From Sphingobium_A sp965228065 (GTDB lineage Bacteria; Pseudomonadota; Alphaproteobacteria; Sphingomonadales; Sphingomonadaceae): a stretch of 64,000 bases of DNA. Location: positions 806,001 through 870,000 of the forward strand of contig OZ245788.1 in the NCBI GenBank assembly GCA_965228065.1, written 5' to 3'. Positions 54,401 through 62,077 of the stretch are shown one piece after another (positions within the stretch are counted from its first letter, which is position 1; the number at the start of each line of letters is the position of its first letter). The notes under the pieces were generated by a model, which ran no database searches, was not told where the DNA came from, and saw only the letters and a program-made list of their open reading frames with translations. The position numbers and the translations under genes were made by a program.

Positions 54401-57007
54401 CGGCTTCACGGTCAGGCTCACGGTCGCCGGCAGCGAACTGCCGCCGATCCCGATAGCCTTGTACGCGAAGCTGTCGGCACCGGCGAACCCGGCGTTCGGC
54501 GTGTAGGTCACCAGGTCGCCCGCGACGCTGACGGTGCCATGGGCCGGTTGGGTCGTGATCTCGATGCTGGTGTGATGGCCGCCGGTAATCATGTCGGACA
54601 GGTCGATCGGCACCTGCACTTCCGCCGGGACCTCGAGCGCGAGGCCCGCCGCGATCGGCGCCGCGACATAGGTGAATTTGCTCGCCGCGCTGGTCAGGCT
54701 GCTGCCGCCGATGTCCCTGAAGACGGTCACATCGACCGTGCCCGCACTGCCGGGCGGCGAAATGGCGGTGATCTGACCGAGATTGTCCATCGTGAAGCTC
54801 GCATCGACCGTGCCGAATTTCACGCTATTCGCGCCCATGAAGCCGCCGCCGGTGATGACCACCTGCGTGCCGCCGCTCGTCGGCCCCGCGCCGGGCGAGA
54901 TCGCATTGACGACCGGCGGCCCGACATAGCTGAACCCGTTGGGCCAGAGGTCGCTGGTGCCATAGGGCGTTCTGATCGCCAGACTGAAATTGCCCGCCGC
55001 GTGCGCCGGAGCCAAGAAACTCACCGTGGTCGGGGTCACGGAATTGATGTTGCCCGTCGGCACGGCGACGCCATCGATCAGCACTTCGGTGCTGCCGGGG
55101 ACGAACCACGTGCCCGTCACGGTCACATTCGCCCCACCGGCCATGGCATCACGGTCCGGACTGAGGCTGCCGATGGTCGGCACGCCGAAATAGGCGAACC
55201 CGCCAGGCACCGCGCTGCTCGTTCCGCCGAGGGCCGTGACCGTCACGGCGACATTCCCCGCCGCATGCGCAGGCGTGTTGAAGGTCAGCGAGCTTGCGCT
55301 GTTGACGGTGACGCTGCTGGCCGGAACCGTGGCGCTGCCGATCGTCACGCCGGTGCTGCCCACGACGAAATTGGTGCCCGTCACCGTCACTGCCGTGCCG
55401 CCCGCGATCGGCCCGGCGCCCGGCGTCATCCCGCTTGCCGTGGGGGCGGGGGCATAGGTGAATCCACCGGGAACGGCGGCGCTCGTCCCAGCGGGGTTGG
55501 TCACCGTCACCGCGACATTGCCCGCCGCACGGGCAGGCGTGCTGAAAGTCAGCGACGTTTCGCTGGCGACGGTCACGCTGGCGGCCGGGATGACGGTGCC
55601 GCCGATCGTCACGCTGGTCCGGCCCGCGACGAAATTGGTTCCGGTCACCGTCACCGACGTACCGCCCGCAATGGGCCCGCCGTTCGGCGACAGCGCGCTT
55701 GCCGTCGGGGCGGTCGCATAGGTGAACCCGTTGGACACCGGAGCCGTCGTGCCGCCGGGCGTCGAGACCGTCAGGGCAACATTGCCCACCACATGGGCCG
55801 GCGTGATGAAGGTCAGCGAGCTGGTACCGCTGACGGTCACGCTGCCCGCCGGAACCACCGTGCCGCCGATCGTCACGCTGGTCTTTCCGGCGAGGAAGTT
55901 GCTTCCCGCCACGAATACCGACGTGCCGCCCGCGGGAGGCCCGAACACCGGCGTCAGCGCCAGCCCTGTCGGCATGCCGAGATAGGTGAACCCGCCCGCC
56001 ACCGGATCGGTTATCCCGTCCGGCATCGTGGCCGTTACGATGACATTGCCTGCCGCGTGGGGGGGCGTCACGAAGCTCAGCGACGTGGAGCTGTCGACGG
56101 TCACGCTGGCGGCCGGAACGACGATACCGCCGATCGTTATACTGGTGTTTCCGACAACGAAGCCGGTTCCCGTCGCCGTCACGCTCGTCCCGCCCGCGAT
56201 CGGTCCGGCGGTCGCCGACAGCGAGGTTATGGTGGACGCGGACGACGCCACATAGGTGTAGGCGTTGCTCGCCGTGGCCGTCGTTCCACCGGCATTGGTG
56301 ATCTGGACATTGACGACGCCCGCGGCATGCGGGGGCGTGACGAAGCTGAGCGACGTCTTGTTGATCACGGTGACGTTGCTCGCAGGGGCGCCGTCGACCA
56401 ATACGGTGGCGCCGCTGACAAAATCGTCGCCCGTCACCGTGACCGTCGTACCGCCCGAAGCCGATCCGGAGGTGGTGTTCAGCGACGTGATCGTCGGAAT
56501 CGGAATGCAGGTCAGGGTAAAGCTGACCGAACCGCCCTGGCCGTTATTGCCATAGGAAATGTCATAATTGTTGGCGGTGGGCTTGAAGCTTCCGGATCCG
56601 CTGCCGGATCCGGTGACACGGCCGGAAACATAAGTGATATTCTGTGCCCAGAAATAGGGGTAGGCGCTATTCCTCGACGTCCAGCTATACTTGACGACAT
56701 CTCCGACCTTGCCGTTCAATATACCGGCGAGGGTGGTGCTCCCGCTTGCAAAGCTTCCGCTATAGGTTCCGGCATTGAATGCGGTGCATGCGGCGGATGC
56801 CCAGACAGGCGCAGGCGCGAGCGCGGCGCAAAGCACGAAGGCCCCCAGAACGGCGCGACGGGCCTGGCAGGCCGCGACGATGAGGCTTTGCAGCAACCGG
56901 ATCGCGAGCAGCAGCACCAGCGGCCGCCCTCCCGGTCGCGGCGCGCGATCGCGTGCCTGCGTGACGATGCCTGCGGCGCGCGCCGCGATTCCCCCGATCT
57001 TTGCCAT
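48476..57007 (-). CDS. Giant IPT/TIG and Ig-like repeat autotransporter adhesin
   Basis: About 2,843 residues. A long N-terminal region with an extended signal peptide (AVLGAFVLCAALAPAPVWA) precedes about seven IPT/TIG domains (for example SPNGGPIAGGTSVTVTGTNF), a putative-Ig region, an eighth TIG domain, ten near-identical 90-residue repeats (PIAADKSGVAVPYASTG; VVTYTPAATYSGVDSFTYVA), and a C-terminal autotransporter beta-barrel that ends LQIKLGKAF. It likely sits in the outer membrane and mediates adhesion or biofilm formation. Start is taken as ATG 57007; an in-frame TTG at 57043 is possible. Copy number is easily misassembled or variable. Confidence 0.88.
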   Translation of the reverse strand: MAKIGGIAARAAGIVTQARDRAPRPGGRPLVLLLAIRLLQSLIVAACQARRAVLGAFVLCAALAPAPVWASAACTAFNAGTYSGSFASGSTTLAGILNGKVGDVVKYSWTSRNSAYPYFWAQNITYVSGRVTGSGSGSGSFKPTANNYDISYGNNGQGGSVSFTLTCIPIPTITSLNTTSGSASGGTTVTVTGDDFVSGATVLVDGAPASNVTVINKTSLSFVTPPHAAGVVNVQITNAGGTTATASNAYTYVASSASTITSLSATAGPIAGGTSVTATGTGFVVGNTSITIGGIVVPAASVTVDSSTSLSFVTPPHAAGNVIVTATMPDGITDPVAGGFTYLGMPTGLALTPVFGPPAGGTSVFVAGSNFLAGKTSVTIGGTVVPAGSVTVSGTSSLTFITPAHVVGNVALTVSTPGGTTAPVSNGFTYATAPTASALSPNGGPIAGGTSVTVTGTNFVAGRTSVTIGGTVIPAASVTVASETSLTFSTPARAAGNVAVTVTNPAGTSAAVPGGFTYAPAPTASGMTPGAGPIAGGTAVTVTGTNFVVGSTGVTIGSATVPASSVTVNSASSLTFNTPAHAAGNVAVTVTALGGTSSAVPGGFAYFGVPTIGSLSPDRDAMAGGANVTVTGTWFVPGSTEVLIDGVAVPTGNINSVTPTTVSFLAPAHAAGNFSLAIRTPYGTSDLWPNGFSYVGPPVVNAISPGAGPTSGGTQVVITGGGFMGANSVKFGTVDASFTMDNLGQITAISPPGSAGTVDVTVFRDIGGSSLTSAASKFTYVAAPIAAGLALEVPAEVQVPIDLSDMITGGHHTSIEITTQPAHGTVSVAGDLVTYTPNAGFAGADSFAYKAIGIGGSSLPATVSLTVKPVEQTITFDPLANASLSDSPLTLAATASSGLAVSFTSTTTQICSVTGTALTLLRTGMCTINADQAGGGSWAVAPTVSRSFTVTPEILVIATGPASGTKVSAAYSQANTASGGIAPYSYALADPDSLPPGTMLDPATGIVSGTPTRAGSFSYAVAAYDSQIPAVSIAGNVSVTIAKGDQTVSFTSSAPNASVSGVPYTVSAAATSGLAVTLSLDGTSTGCTLSNNMVSFTGTGTCRINANQAGDSNWNAAVQAQQSFDIGEARAITASTGFTPASLPAGATGTMTITFGNPNAMSSAPVTAVLNAPSLVTRVNGAPGGTCAMGLVTSPTPAIIQFNDVVVPAGGCTVTLGYTGTTPGSTPGFTLGVSTPSGYSQSSATGSGGFVVVPTLTGISPGSGPVGQVVTISGAGFSTNPGDNLVSFGSAAGTVTAASPTSLTVTAPATGSGATAVNVTVNGQTSTGGASFTFIDKPIAADRSDVAVAYASAGTAIDLSGAITGGPHESISIGTAPRHGTLALAGNVVTYTPAATYSGVDSFTYVATGPGGTSAPAVVTLTVGLPSAPVAADKSGVAVPYAGTGTAIDLSGSITGEHSIIALGTAPTNGTVLIAGNVVTYTPAATYSGVDSFTYVATGPGGTSAPATVTLNVGLPSAPIAADKSGVAVPYASTGIAVDLSDAITGMHSGIAIGTAPTNGTVVIAGDVVTYTPATTYSGVDSFTYVATGPGGTSAPGTVTLNVALPSAPIAADKNGVTVPYASSGTAIDLSDAITGAHSGIAIGTAPKYGTVAIAGDVVTYTPAATYHGGDSFTYVATGPGGTSAPATVMLTVAVPPAPIAADKSGVTVPYAGTGTAIDLSGSITGVHSSIALGTAPTNGTVVIAGNVVTYTPAATYSGVDSFTYVATGPGGISAPATVTLNVALPSAPIAADRSGVAVAYASAGTAIDLSSAITGGPHGSISIGAAPGNGTVAIAGDVVTYTPAATYHGVDSFTYVATGPGGTSAPATVTLTVALPSAPIVADRSGVAVPYAGTGTAIDLSGAITGVHSGIAIGTAPTHGTVAIAGDVVTYTPAATYHGIDSFTYVATGPGGTSAPATVTLNVAVPPAPIAADKSGVAVAYASTGTSIDLSGAITGGPHGSISIGTAPTNGTLAIAGDVATYTPAATYHGTDSFTYVATGPGGTSAPATVTLTVAVPPAPIAADRSGVAVAYASSGTAIDLSGAITGGPHGSISIGAAPMHGTVVIAGDVVTYTPAVTYFGTDSFTYVATGPGGTSAPATVTLTVAAPPAPIVADRSGVTVTYASSGTAIDLSGAITGVHSGIVIGTAPKYGTVVIVGDVVTYTPAAGYYGADSFTWMAIGPNGTSAPASVNLTVATPAAPVAGSGSGSVNGRTTTTAGTSVSIDLSALVTGVYDTIQIGTQPAHGTVTVSGGASIQSTRARAAAAPYIATYTPAVGFAGTDRFTFTATGPGGSSAPATVTITVAGQVPVAAAKIAKTGDGQRVSIMLTEGAVGGPFTGASVVNVMPADSATTAIVANGADYRLDVTPNNRFGGTIVVAYTLSNAFGASLPSTVTLTVEARPDPRTDPDVGAISDAQSEAARRFARAQVSNFMRRNEQLHRGGGRTGVAMGVTLGARDPSSGIQRPDDRNRGLAIADRMRSEGGDSVMDRKMGNGGASAGDTNAAGASNTYQAAANDSDDNGKRRIGSVAGWMGGAIDIGTRDAITDRSKVTATTSGLSAGADIKLSEGLLVGLGGGYGNDLSRTATGAQVRGKSMIYAAYASLQPTENAFIDGMIGRGQLDFTTRRFAAAANNTVLGKRSGDYTVAALSLGIDRTAGALMWSFYGRGEYMGANLDAYSETGGDRYNLRFDARQVESLTGTIGGTIQYRRKASFGAITPRLRAEWNHEFADVDAQWLDYADIPGLATYALQSNGWKREQFQLSLGTRFDILKGRWLFDLEAGLRTGQGENATTLQIKLGKAF
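50290..53000 (-). repeat. Ten near-identical ~270-bp coding repeats
   Basis: Tandem units of about 270-273 bp inside the adhesin gene, recognisable by the recurring core TACACGCCGGC-like segments on the minus strand and by TCGGCAGCGATCGGCGC at each junction. DNA identity is high, beyond what the protein needs, which points to recent duplication or gene conversion. Confidence 0.9.
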
Positions 57008-57208
57008 GCCGAGCTTGAGCCCGAAACGACCCGTTCGGCGCAATGCTACAGATTGACCGGCGGCGCACGAGACCGGTCAATATTGACTGCCGACAAGACG
57101 ATTATCGCCGATTAAGGTGCCGGCATCGCCATTCCGTCCGCCATCGACAGCAAGAGAGTCCGTGGCTTCCCCTCAATGCCTGGCCCCGCCAGCGAAGCCG
57201 GTGAACCG

Positions 57209-57700
57209 ATGATGCCCTTCACGGTCGTTTCCATCGACGATCACAGCCTGTTTCGCACCGGCATCGAACTCATCGTGAAGGGCGCGTTTCGCGGCGTGGT
57301 CTTCGCGTCGTTCGCGTCGCTCGGCCAGGCGCTGGAAACGCTGACCGCGGCGCCGGACATCATCCTTCTCGACCTGCATCTGCCCGGCGTCGGCGGGCAT
57401 GATGCGATCCCGCTGTTGCGCGTGCGCTGGCCGGGCAGCAGGATCATCGTCGTCACCTCGGTGCAGAACGATGCGGAGATCGCACGCGCGCTGGAGGCCG
57501 GTGGCGATATCGCGATCCTGAAGTCCGAGGCGCCCGAACGCCTGATCGGCGCCATCCGCGATCTCGCGCCGCGCTCGCGCGATGCCGGCAAATCGGCATC
57601 GGAGAGAGAGGCGGCCACCGATGCGGCGCTGACCGGCCGTCAGCTCGAGGTGCTGGGCTATCTCGCCCCTGTGCATTATTCGGACACAGATTCACGGTAG
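57209..57700 (+). pseudogene. Truncated NarL/LuxR-type response regulator
   Basis: The receiver domain is complete: DDHS, phosphate-accepting Asp in ILLDLHLPGVGG, VVTS and the Lys of ILKSEAPE. The helix-turn-helix begins (LTGRQLEVLGYLA) and is then replaced by PVHYSDTDSR and a stop, so the DNA-binding domain is lost. The break is near 57667, about 430 bp before the transposon end. It diverges from the adhesin gene, which it may once have regulated. The start is taken at ATG 57209; ATG 57176 is open. Confidence 0.8.
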
Positions 57701-58090
57701 ACGATGCCGATCATTCGCTTCGTCCATCGGATCCTTGTCCCAACCGCGCCAAGTCGCGCCGCTACGGTATCCAACGAACAGAGCTGCGCCGTTCAACGCT
57801 GCTGATAGAGGAACGATTATCAGTGCGTCGAACAGCATGAGGGACCAGACTACAGGCTGCGGTTGACCCAACACCGCCTTGTGGATGAGCAGGTGCGCAC
57901 CTTGAGCCGCGGGAACCGAAAAGAGAAATATAACGAGCAGAGAGAGCGCGCTCGGTGCCCGGCTCGAGAACGCAGTCTTGATTGCTATGGGATCGTCATC
58001 AAGCCAGACGCCAATTGTCCAGAGAAATAGCATTGCTTGGATTACGCCAGACAACAGCGTTGCAATAATACCCAGCTGCGGCGAAACCAT
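57692..58090 (-). CDS. Small membrane protein of unknown function
   Basis: A 132-residue protein with three hydrophobic segments: LGIIATLLSGVIQAMLFLWT, LSLLVIFLFSVPAAQGAHLL and LMLFDALIIVPLSAALNGAA. I recognise no family. Its ATG lies 6 bp from the left end of the transposon, with no visible ribosome-binding site and an open frame running into the element, so it may have lost its own upstream region. Its lower-GC composition differs from the neighbours, a sign of foreign origin. Confidence 0.55.
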   Translation of the reverse strand: MVSPQLGIIATLLSGVIQAMLFLWTIGVWLDDDPIAIKTAFSSRAPSALSLLVIFLFSVPAAQGAHLLIHKAVLGQPQPVVWSLMLFDALIIVPLSAALNGAALFVGYRSGATWRGWDKDPMDEANDRHRLP

Positions 58091-58096
58091 CGCTAG

Positions 58097-58286
58097 CTGT
58101 AGGCGCTTGCCAACCTAGCGGCCTCTGCTCGCAAACAGAGCGGATTTCTGCTCAGATTATCTGACAATGGGCGGGCGCGGTTGCTCGAATTAACTGCCAA
58201 TGTGCTCGCAATCATCCTGTGCTGCTCGCAAACGGAAACGCCCGCTCAGATTATCTGACAATAAGACAGGGCCGTCTCCGGGATGC
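58097..58286. repeat. Left transposon end with multiple transposase-binding-like motifs
   Basis: After the 77-bp inverted repeat come further copies of TGCTC-type motifs (for example TGCTCGAATTAACTGCCAA and CGCTCAGATTATCTGACAA), matching the arrangement at the right end. Arrays of this kind bind TnsB/TniA transposases. The HU gene begins just inside this end. Confidence 0.75.
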
Positions 58287-58321
58287 CAGCGCCGGCGAGC
58301 ATGTCCGCCGGCGCGCAGGTT

Positions 58322-58591
58322 TCAGAGCTTGTCCTTGAGCCCCTTGGCGGCGGAGAACGACACCTTCTTCGATGCCGCGATCGTCATCGCCTCACCGGTC
58401 GCCGGATTACGGCCCTGGCGCTCGGGACGGTCCTTGACGGAGAATTTGCCGAAACCGGGGATAGATATCTCTTCGCCCTTGGCGGCCGCGTCGCCGATCT
58501 GGTCGAATACCGCCGCGATCGCGGCTTTGGCGTTCGCTTCGCTCGTGCTCGTCGCCGCAGCGACACCTTTGGCAAGTTCACCGATATTCAT
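58322..58591 (-). CDS. HU-family DNA-binding protein carried by the transposon
   Basis: An 89-residue HU/IHF protein: MNIGELAKGVAAATSTSEAN, the beta-arm region GFGKFSVKDRPERQGRNPAT and the end ASKKVSFSAAKGLKDKL. HU bends DNA and stabilises nucleoprotein complexes; Mu-type transposition needs it as host factor. GGGAG precedes the ATG. It is inside the element, next to the ATPase gene and in the same orientation, so it can be a transposon-borne accessory or a captured host gene. Confidence 0.9.
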   Translation of the reverse strand: MNIGELAKGVAAATSTSEANAKAAIAAVFDQIGDAAAKGEEISIPGFGKFSVKDRPERQGRNPATGEAMTIAASKKVSFSAAKGLKDKL

Positions 58592-58656
58592 GCAGACAAT
58601 ACTCCCATACAAAGGGGCGAATCTTACCGATGACCGGCCCCGACACAAGCGCCAGG

Positions 58657-59634
58657 CTATAGCGGCACGCCCGCTGCGCGCAGTTGCTCCGTCAACTCCT
58701 GGGTGCGTTCCGGGTCCAGCGTGCCGGCGAGGAACGCGCGGACATCGGAGAGCCGGGCATTGAGCTGGCCGACGAGCGAGTGGGCGTCGTAGCCGTTGCG
58801 CGTCAGCGTGGGTTCCAGATCGTCGATCGCGCGCGAGAGCACCTTTTCGACGATCTCGACAGTGACGGGTTTGGCATCCATCAGGAAGCCCTGCTCGAAG
58901 GCCAGGGTCAGGTGCATCTCGATCTGGAGCGGTGTCCGCAGCCGATCGGCGATGAGGTCGATCGCATCCTCATCCATCAGGTCGGCCACCTTCACGCCCT
59001 CGGCCGCGCAGGCCCCGAGCAGCCAGGTGACATAATCGCGGCGCGCAGCGCCGATGCCTTCATAGTCGAATGTCGTGGTCCGATAGCCGATCTCCTCCAT
59101 CTGCGGGCGGCGAAGGTCGTTGCGCAGCCGGGGATGGCCGACCAGGAGGACGGACAGCAGCACCCCGGCGTCGGCGACCACCTCCATCAGGCGCTTGAGG
59201 CCGGTCAGCGTTTTGTGGTGAAGATCGTGCGCTTCATCGACGACGAGCACGACCGGGCGCTTGCCCTTCTTCATCAGGTCGCGAAGATCGCGTTCCCGCC
59301 GCTCGGCCTGTTTGGGAATCTTCACCTGGGCACGGTCGCCGGGTGACAGATCGTAGAACAACGCCTCGATCAGCGACGGCAGCGACGTGCGCCGCTTATC
59401 GACCGCAAGCGACTTGGCGACGCCGACCCTGCCGGCCCTGGTCAGTTCGTCCTCGATACGGCGCAGCAAATGCGTCTTGCCGGAACCGACAAGACCGGAG
59501 ACGACGACGAGGCTGCCGGTCTGCACGGCGGCACAGACCTCACGCACGATGGTGCGCTGATGCTCGGTCTCGAAATTGCCTGCCCCCTGGAACGGCCGGG
59601 CCAGGCCATAGCTGGATTGCACGTCCGCGAGCAT
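58657..59634 (-). CDS. tniB: TniB/TnsC/MuB-like AAA ATPase
   Basis: A 325-residue P-loop ATPase of the ExeA/TniB type. Walker A is GLVGSGKTHLLRR, Walker B is VVLVVDEAHDLHH, followed by the AAA-type sensor region LLVGHPRLRNDL. It selects the target and activates the transposase. Its start overlaps the stop of the transposase gene (TGATG). The N-terminus MLADVQSSYGLARPFQGAGN is complete. Confidence 0.9.
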   Translation of the reverse strand: MLADVQSSYGLARPFQGAGNFETEHQRTIVREVCAAVQTGSLVVVSGLVGSGKTHLLRRIEDELTRAGRVGVAKSLAVDKRRTSLPSLIEALFYDLSPGDRAQVKIPKQAERRERDLRDLMKKGKRPVVLVVDEAHDLHHKTLTGLKRLMEVVADAGVLLSVLLVGHPRLRNDLRRPQMEEIGYRTTTFDYEGIGAARRDYVTWLLGACAAEGVKVADLMDEDAIDLIADRLRTPLQIEMHLTLAFEQGFLMDAKPVTVEIVEKVLSRAIDDLEPTLTRNGYDAHSLVGQLNARLSDVRAFLAGTLDPERTQELTEQLRAAGVPL

Positions 59635-61283
59635 CAGCGTGTCCTTCGCGCAGTGAACCGCTCGCGAATGCGTTCGGTGATGGTGCTTTTGTCGAGCGTC
59701 TCTCCCAACAGGACATCGATGAACGCGCGATCCGCCTCGGGCAGGGAGCCGAGCGGCCGCCTGATCTGGTCGACGATCGCCTGGCGCGCCGCGAGCCCGG
59801 TTGGATACGCCGTTTCGGCAACAGGTTGCGGGAACGGCGTCTGGCGGACGACCAGCCCCACGGCAGAGGGCGGCAACGACGGTAGCGGCCGATCGCCGCC
59901 CGTGAGGGTTGCGCGCGGCAATCCGAGTTGATCGGCGAGCCGCATGACCTTGTCGAGACGTTCGTCGGCCCGGCTTTTCTGATATTTGCGATAGCGATAA
60001 AGCGGGACCGCGCCGCGCGACGGCTCATACGGCCCGAACCGCTTGCCGTCATGCTCGACAAACAGGACCTGGTCGAACAGGCCCCAGAGTAGCGTCACCG
60101 TCTCGCCGGCAAGGTCCGGCTCGACCTCGTAGGAGGCGCCTTCCACCGAGACCGTCGCGTCGCCCGCGACCGTGCGGCGCTCGGGCTCGCGCGCAAACGC
60201 GCAATAGCGTTCCCACGAGCACATGGCGCGGACGCCTTCGCCGGGCAGATGTCGAAGCCAGTGCTCGATGCGGGCATGCGGCTCGGAACGATGATCGTTG
60301 TTGTTATAGGTGACCAGCGCCCGCCTGATCCACAGATTAGCCTCTTCCTCGTCCTTGGGCTTGTGGAAATGGTAGAGCGTTTCATGCACTTCCTTGATCG
60401 TGCGGAATGGCCGCTCGACCTTGCCTTTGGCGCGCGCTGCGGTGTGGCGATCATCGGATTTGGGCGGCATGTGCGGGAGGACCCGGACGCCGAGGCTGCC
60501 CATCACCGACTGGAACACCCGCGACCGGCTGACCGGACCGTTGTCCATGTAGATCGTGGCCGGAAGGCCCTGGAACGGGAGTTCGGGTTCGGGCTTGGCG
60601 GCAAAAGCGTTGAACAGGAAACGCAGCGCCGATTCCGCGTCCTCGCCGTAGACGCAGCGATATTCCTGATAGACCACGCCTGAGCAGTCATCGACGACGG
60701 AAAACAGCATCAGCGTTGGCTTGCCGCGCCCCTGCTCGATCCACAGCGGCGCCTCGACATGCTTGAGGTCGGACGGGCTCATGTCGAAATGCCACAGTTC
60801 ATTCGACCGCCGCGCCTGAAAGCGAACCGCCGCATGCGGGCGCGTGACGCGCGCATAATCGAGGCCGGACGATCGCAGCAGCCGGTCGATGGTCGCGCGC
60901 TTGAGGAGGCCGGGGGCGACCTTCACGAGGCCATCGGGCGTCTCGACGCCGTCGTTCTCCAGGAACTCGATGGCGCGCGCTGTCGATACATGCCGTCCCT
61001 TTTTGTTGGTCGTCCTGATCTTCAGCGCGGCGATGATCTCGGCATAGCGCTCCATCTCCGCCTGCGGCGCGATCCGCGTGGTGCCGTGATCGGTGCGGCG
61101 CACCGATTTGGGCCGGTTCAACTCGCGCAGCGCGCGATACATCGTCCAGACCGAGATTCCGTAGGCGTCCGCCGCGCGGGCGACGATCTCGGTGCGGCCA
61201 GGATCACGCGGTGACAGGAGCGACAATCGACGGCGAAGATCGACCAGCGCCTCTCCGGGCGGTCGCTTCGCCCGTTCAGCCAT
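59634..61283 (-). CDS. tniA: TniA/TnsB/Mu-type DDE transposase
   Basis: A 549-residue transposase with an N-terminal HTH region (DAYGISVWTMYRALRELNRP), an rve catalytic core whose acidic residues are visible in LWHFDMSPSD, TIYMDNGPVS and GKVERPFRT, and a Mu C-terminal domain (RTVAGDATVSVEGASYEVEP). It cuts and joins the element's ends. The ATG at 61283 overlaps the resolvase stop; in-frame codons further upstream belong to the resolvase gene and are rejected. Confidence 0.92.
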   Translation of the reverse strand: MAERAKRPPGEALVDLRRRLSLLSPRDPGRTEIVARAADAYGISVWTMYRALRELNRPKSVRRTDHGTTRIAPQAEMERYAEIIAALKIRTTNKKGRHVSTARAIEFLENDGVETPDGLVKVAPGLLKRATIDRLLRSSGLDYARVTRPHAAVRFQARRSNELWHFDMSPSDLKHVEAPLWIEQGRGKPTLMLFSVVDDCSGVVYQEYRCVYGEDAESALRFLFNAFAAKPEPELPFQGLPATIYMDNGPVSRSRVFQSVMGSLGVRVLPHMPPKSDDRHTAARAKGKVERPFRTIKEVHETLYHFHKPKDEEEANLWIRRALVTYNNNDHRSEPHARIEHWLRHLPGEGVRAMCSWERYCAFAREPERRTVAGDATVSVEGASYEVEPDLAGETVTLLWGLFDQVLFVEHDGKRFGPYEPSRGAVPLYRYRKYQKSRADERLDKVMRLADQLGLPRATLTGGDRPLPSLPPSAVGLVVRQTPFPQPVAETAYPTGLAARQAIVDQIRRPLGSLPEADRAFIDVLLGETLDKSTITERIRERFTARRTR

Positions 61284-61872
61284 GCGCCGCGACGGGTTCC
61301 TGCACGGGTGCGATCCTGCCGCGCTTGCCGGTGTAGCGATAGAGGGTGGCAACCGACACACCCATGCGTTTGGCGATATCGCGCACCGGCAGCGATCCTT
61401 CACGCATCATGGCGCGCGCGGCGGTCACATCGCTTGCGCGCATGGCGGGCGGGCGGCCGCCCTTACGGCCTTGCCGACGCGCCTCGACCAGCCCCGCAGT
61501 CGTGCGCTCGCGGATCAGCGCGCGCTCGAACTGGGCGATGGCGCCGAAGACGTGAAACGTCAGCATGCCCCCCGGCGTGGTCGTATCGATGTTCTCGGTC
61601 AGCGACACGAGCCCGATCGTCTCGCGCTCCAGCGCCTCGGCGGTCGCGATCAGCTTCTTGAGCGATCGGGCGAGACGATCGAGCTTCCAGACCACGAGCG
61701 TGTCGCCACAGCGGAGCACCTCGGCCAGGATGCGGGCCAGTTCAGGGCGATCGTCACGCGCACCGGATGCCTTTTCGATGAACAGCTTCTCGCAGCCGGC
61801 ACGCCGGAGCGCCTCGAGCTGAAGCTCGGGCGACTGGTCGCTGGTGCTGACCCTGGCATATCCCACCCGCAT
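61276..61872 (-). CDS. tniR: Serine resolvase/invertase (TniR-like)
   Basis: A 198-residue small serine recombinase. Catalytic Ser is in YARVSTSDQSPELQ, further conserved blocks are KLDRLARSLKKLI, GAIAQFERALIRERT and the C-terminal HTH SLPVRDIAKRMGVSVATLYR. It resolves cointegrates formed during replicative transposition at a res site, likely in the gap before it. It is the first gene of the transposition operon. Confidence 0.93.
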   Translation of the reverse strand: MRVGYARVSTSDQSPELQLEALRRAGCEKLFIEKASGARDDRPELARILAEVLRCGDTLVVWKLDRLARSLKKLIATAEALERETIGLVSLTENIDTTTPGGMLTFHVFGAIAQFERALIRERTTAGLVEARRQGRKGGRPPAMRASDVTAARAMMREGSLPVRDIAKRMGVSVATLYRYTGKRGRIAPVQEPVAAHG

Positions 61873-62077
61873 GGACGTCCGATCTTCTCTAAACCCGTCG
61901 CAAGCATAGCGTTTTGCGAAGAGGGTTTCTATAACAGTTTTGACAAACGACGCGCCGCAGAAATGCGTGGTTGGGTGAGCCGGCCCCGGCGCTCGTCAGA
62001 AACCCTGGTTTTAGAGAAGACGGAAGATCGGCAGGAGCGCCCATTGCCGACATGGCTTCCACCAGTAATATGAGCAC
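61873..62077. promoter_or_regulatory. Divergent gap, probable res site and promoters
   Basis: A 205-bp gap. Inverted motifs CGATCTTCTCTAAACCC and GGTTTTAGAGAAGACGG flank an AT-rich centre (TTTCTATAACAGTTTTGACA). The placement directly upstream of the resolvase gene fits a res site with its own promoter, and the opposite promoter would serve the GNAT gene. Confidence 0.5.

Noticed and set aside
48608..57115. Long open frames on the plus strand opposite the adhesin gene (for example 48608-51046, 51191-53488, 54539-57115)
   Set aside because: They mirror the repeat protein on the other strand, have arginine- and histidine-rich low-complexity translations and no recognisable domain. The minus-strand frame has signal peptide, TIG domains and a barrel.
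58570..58610. A GGGAGTAT half-palindrome before the HU gene as a fourth regulon member
   Set aside because: Only one arm is present (GGGAGTATTGTC), and the purine-rich GGGAG serves as a ribosome-binding site.
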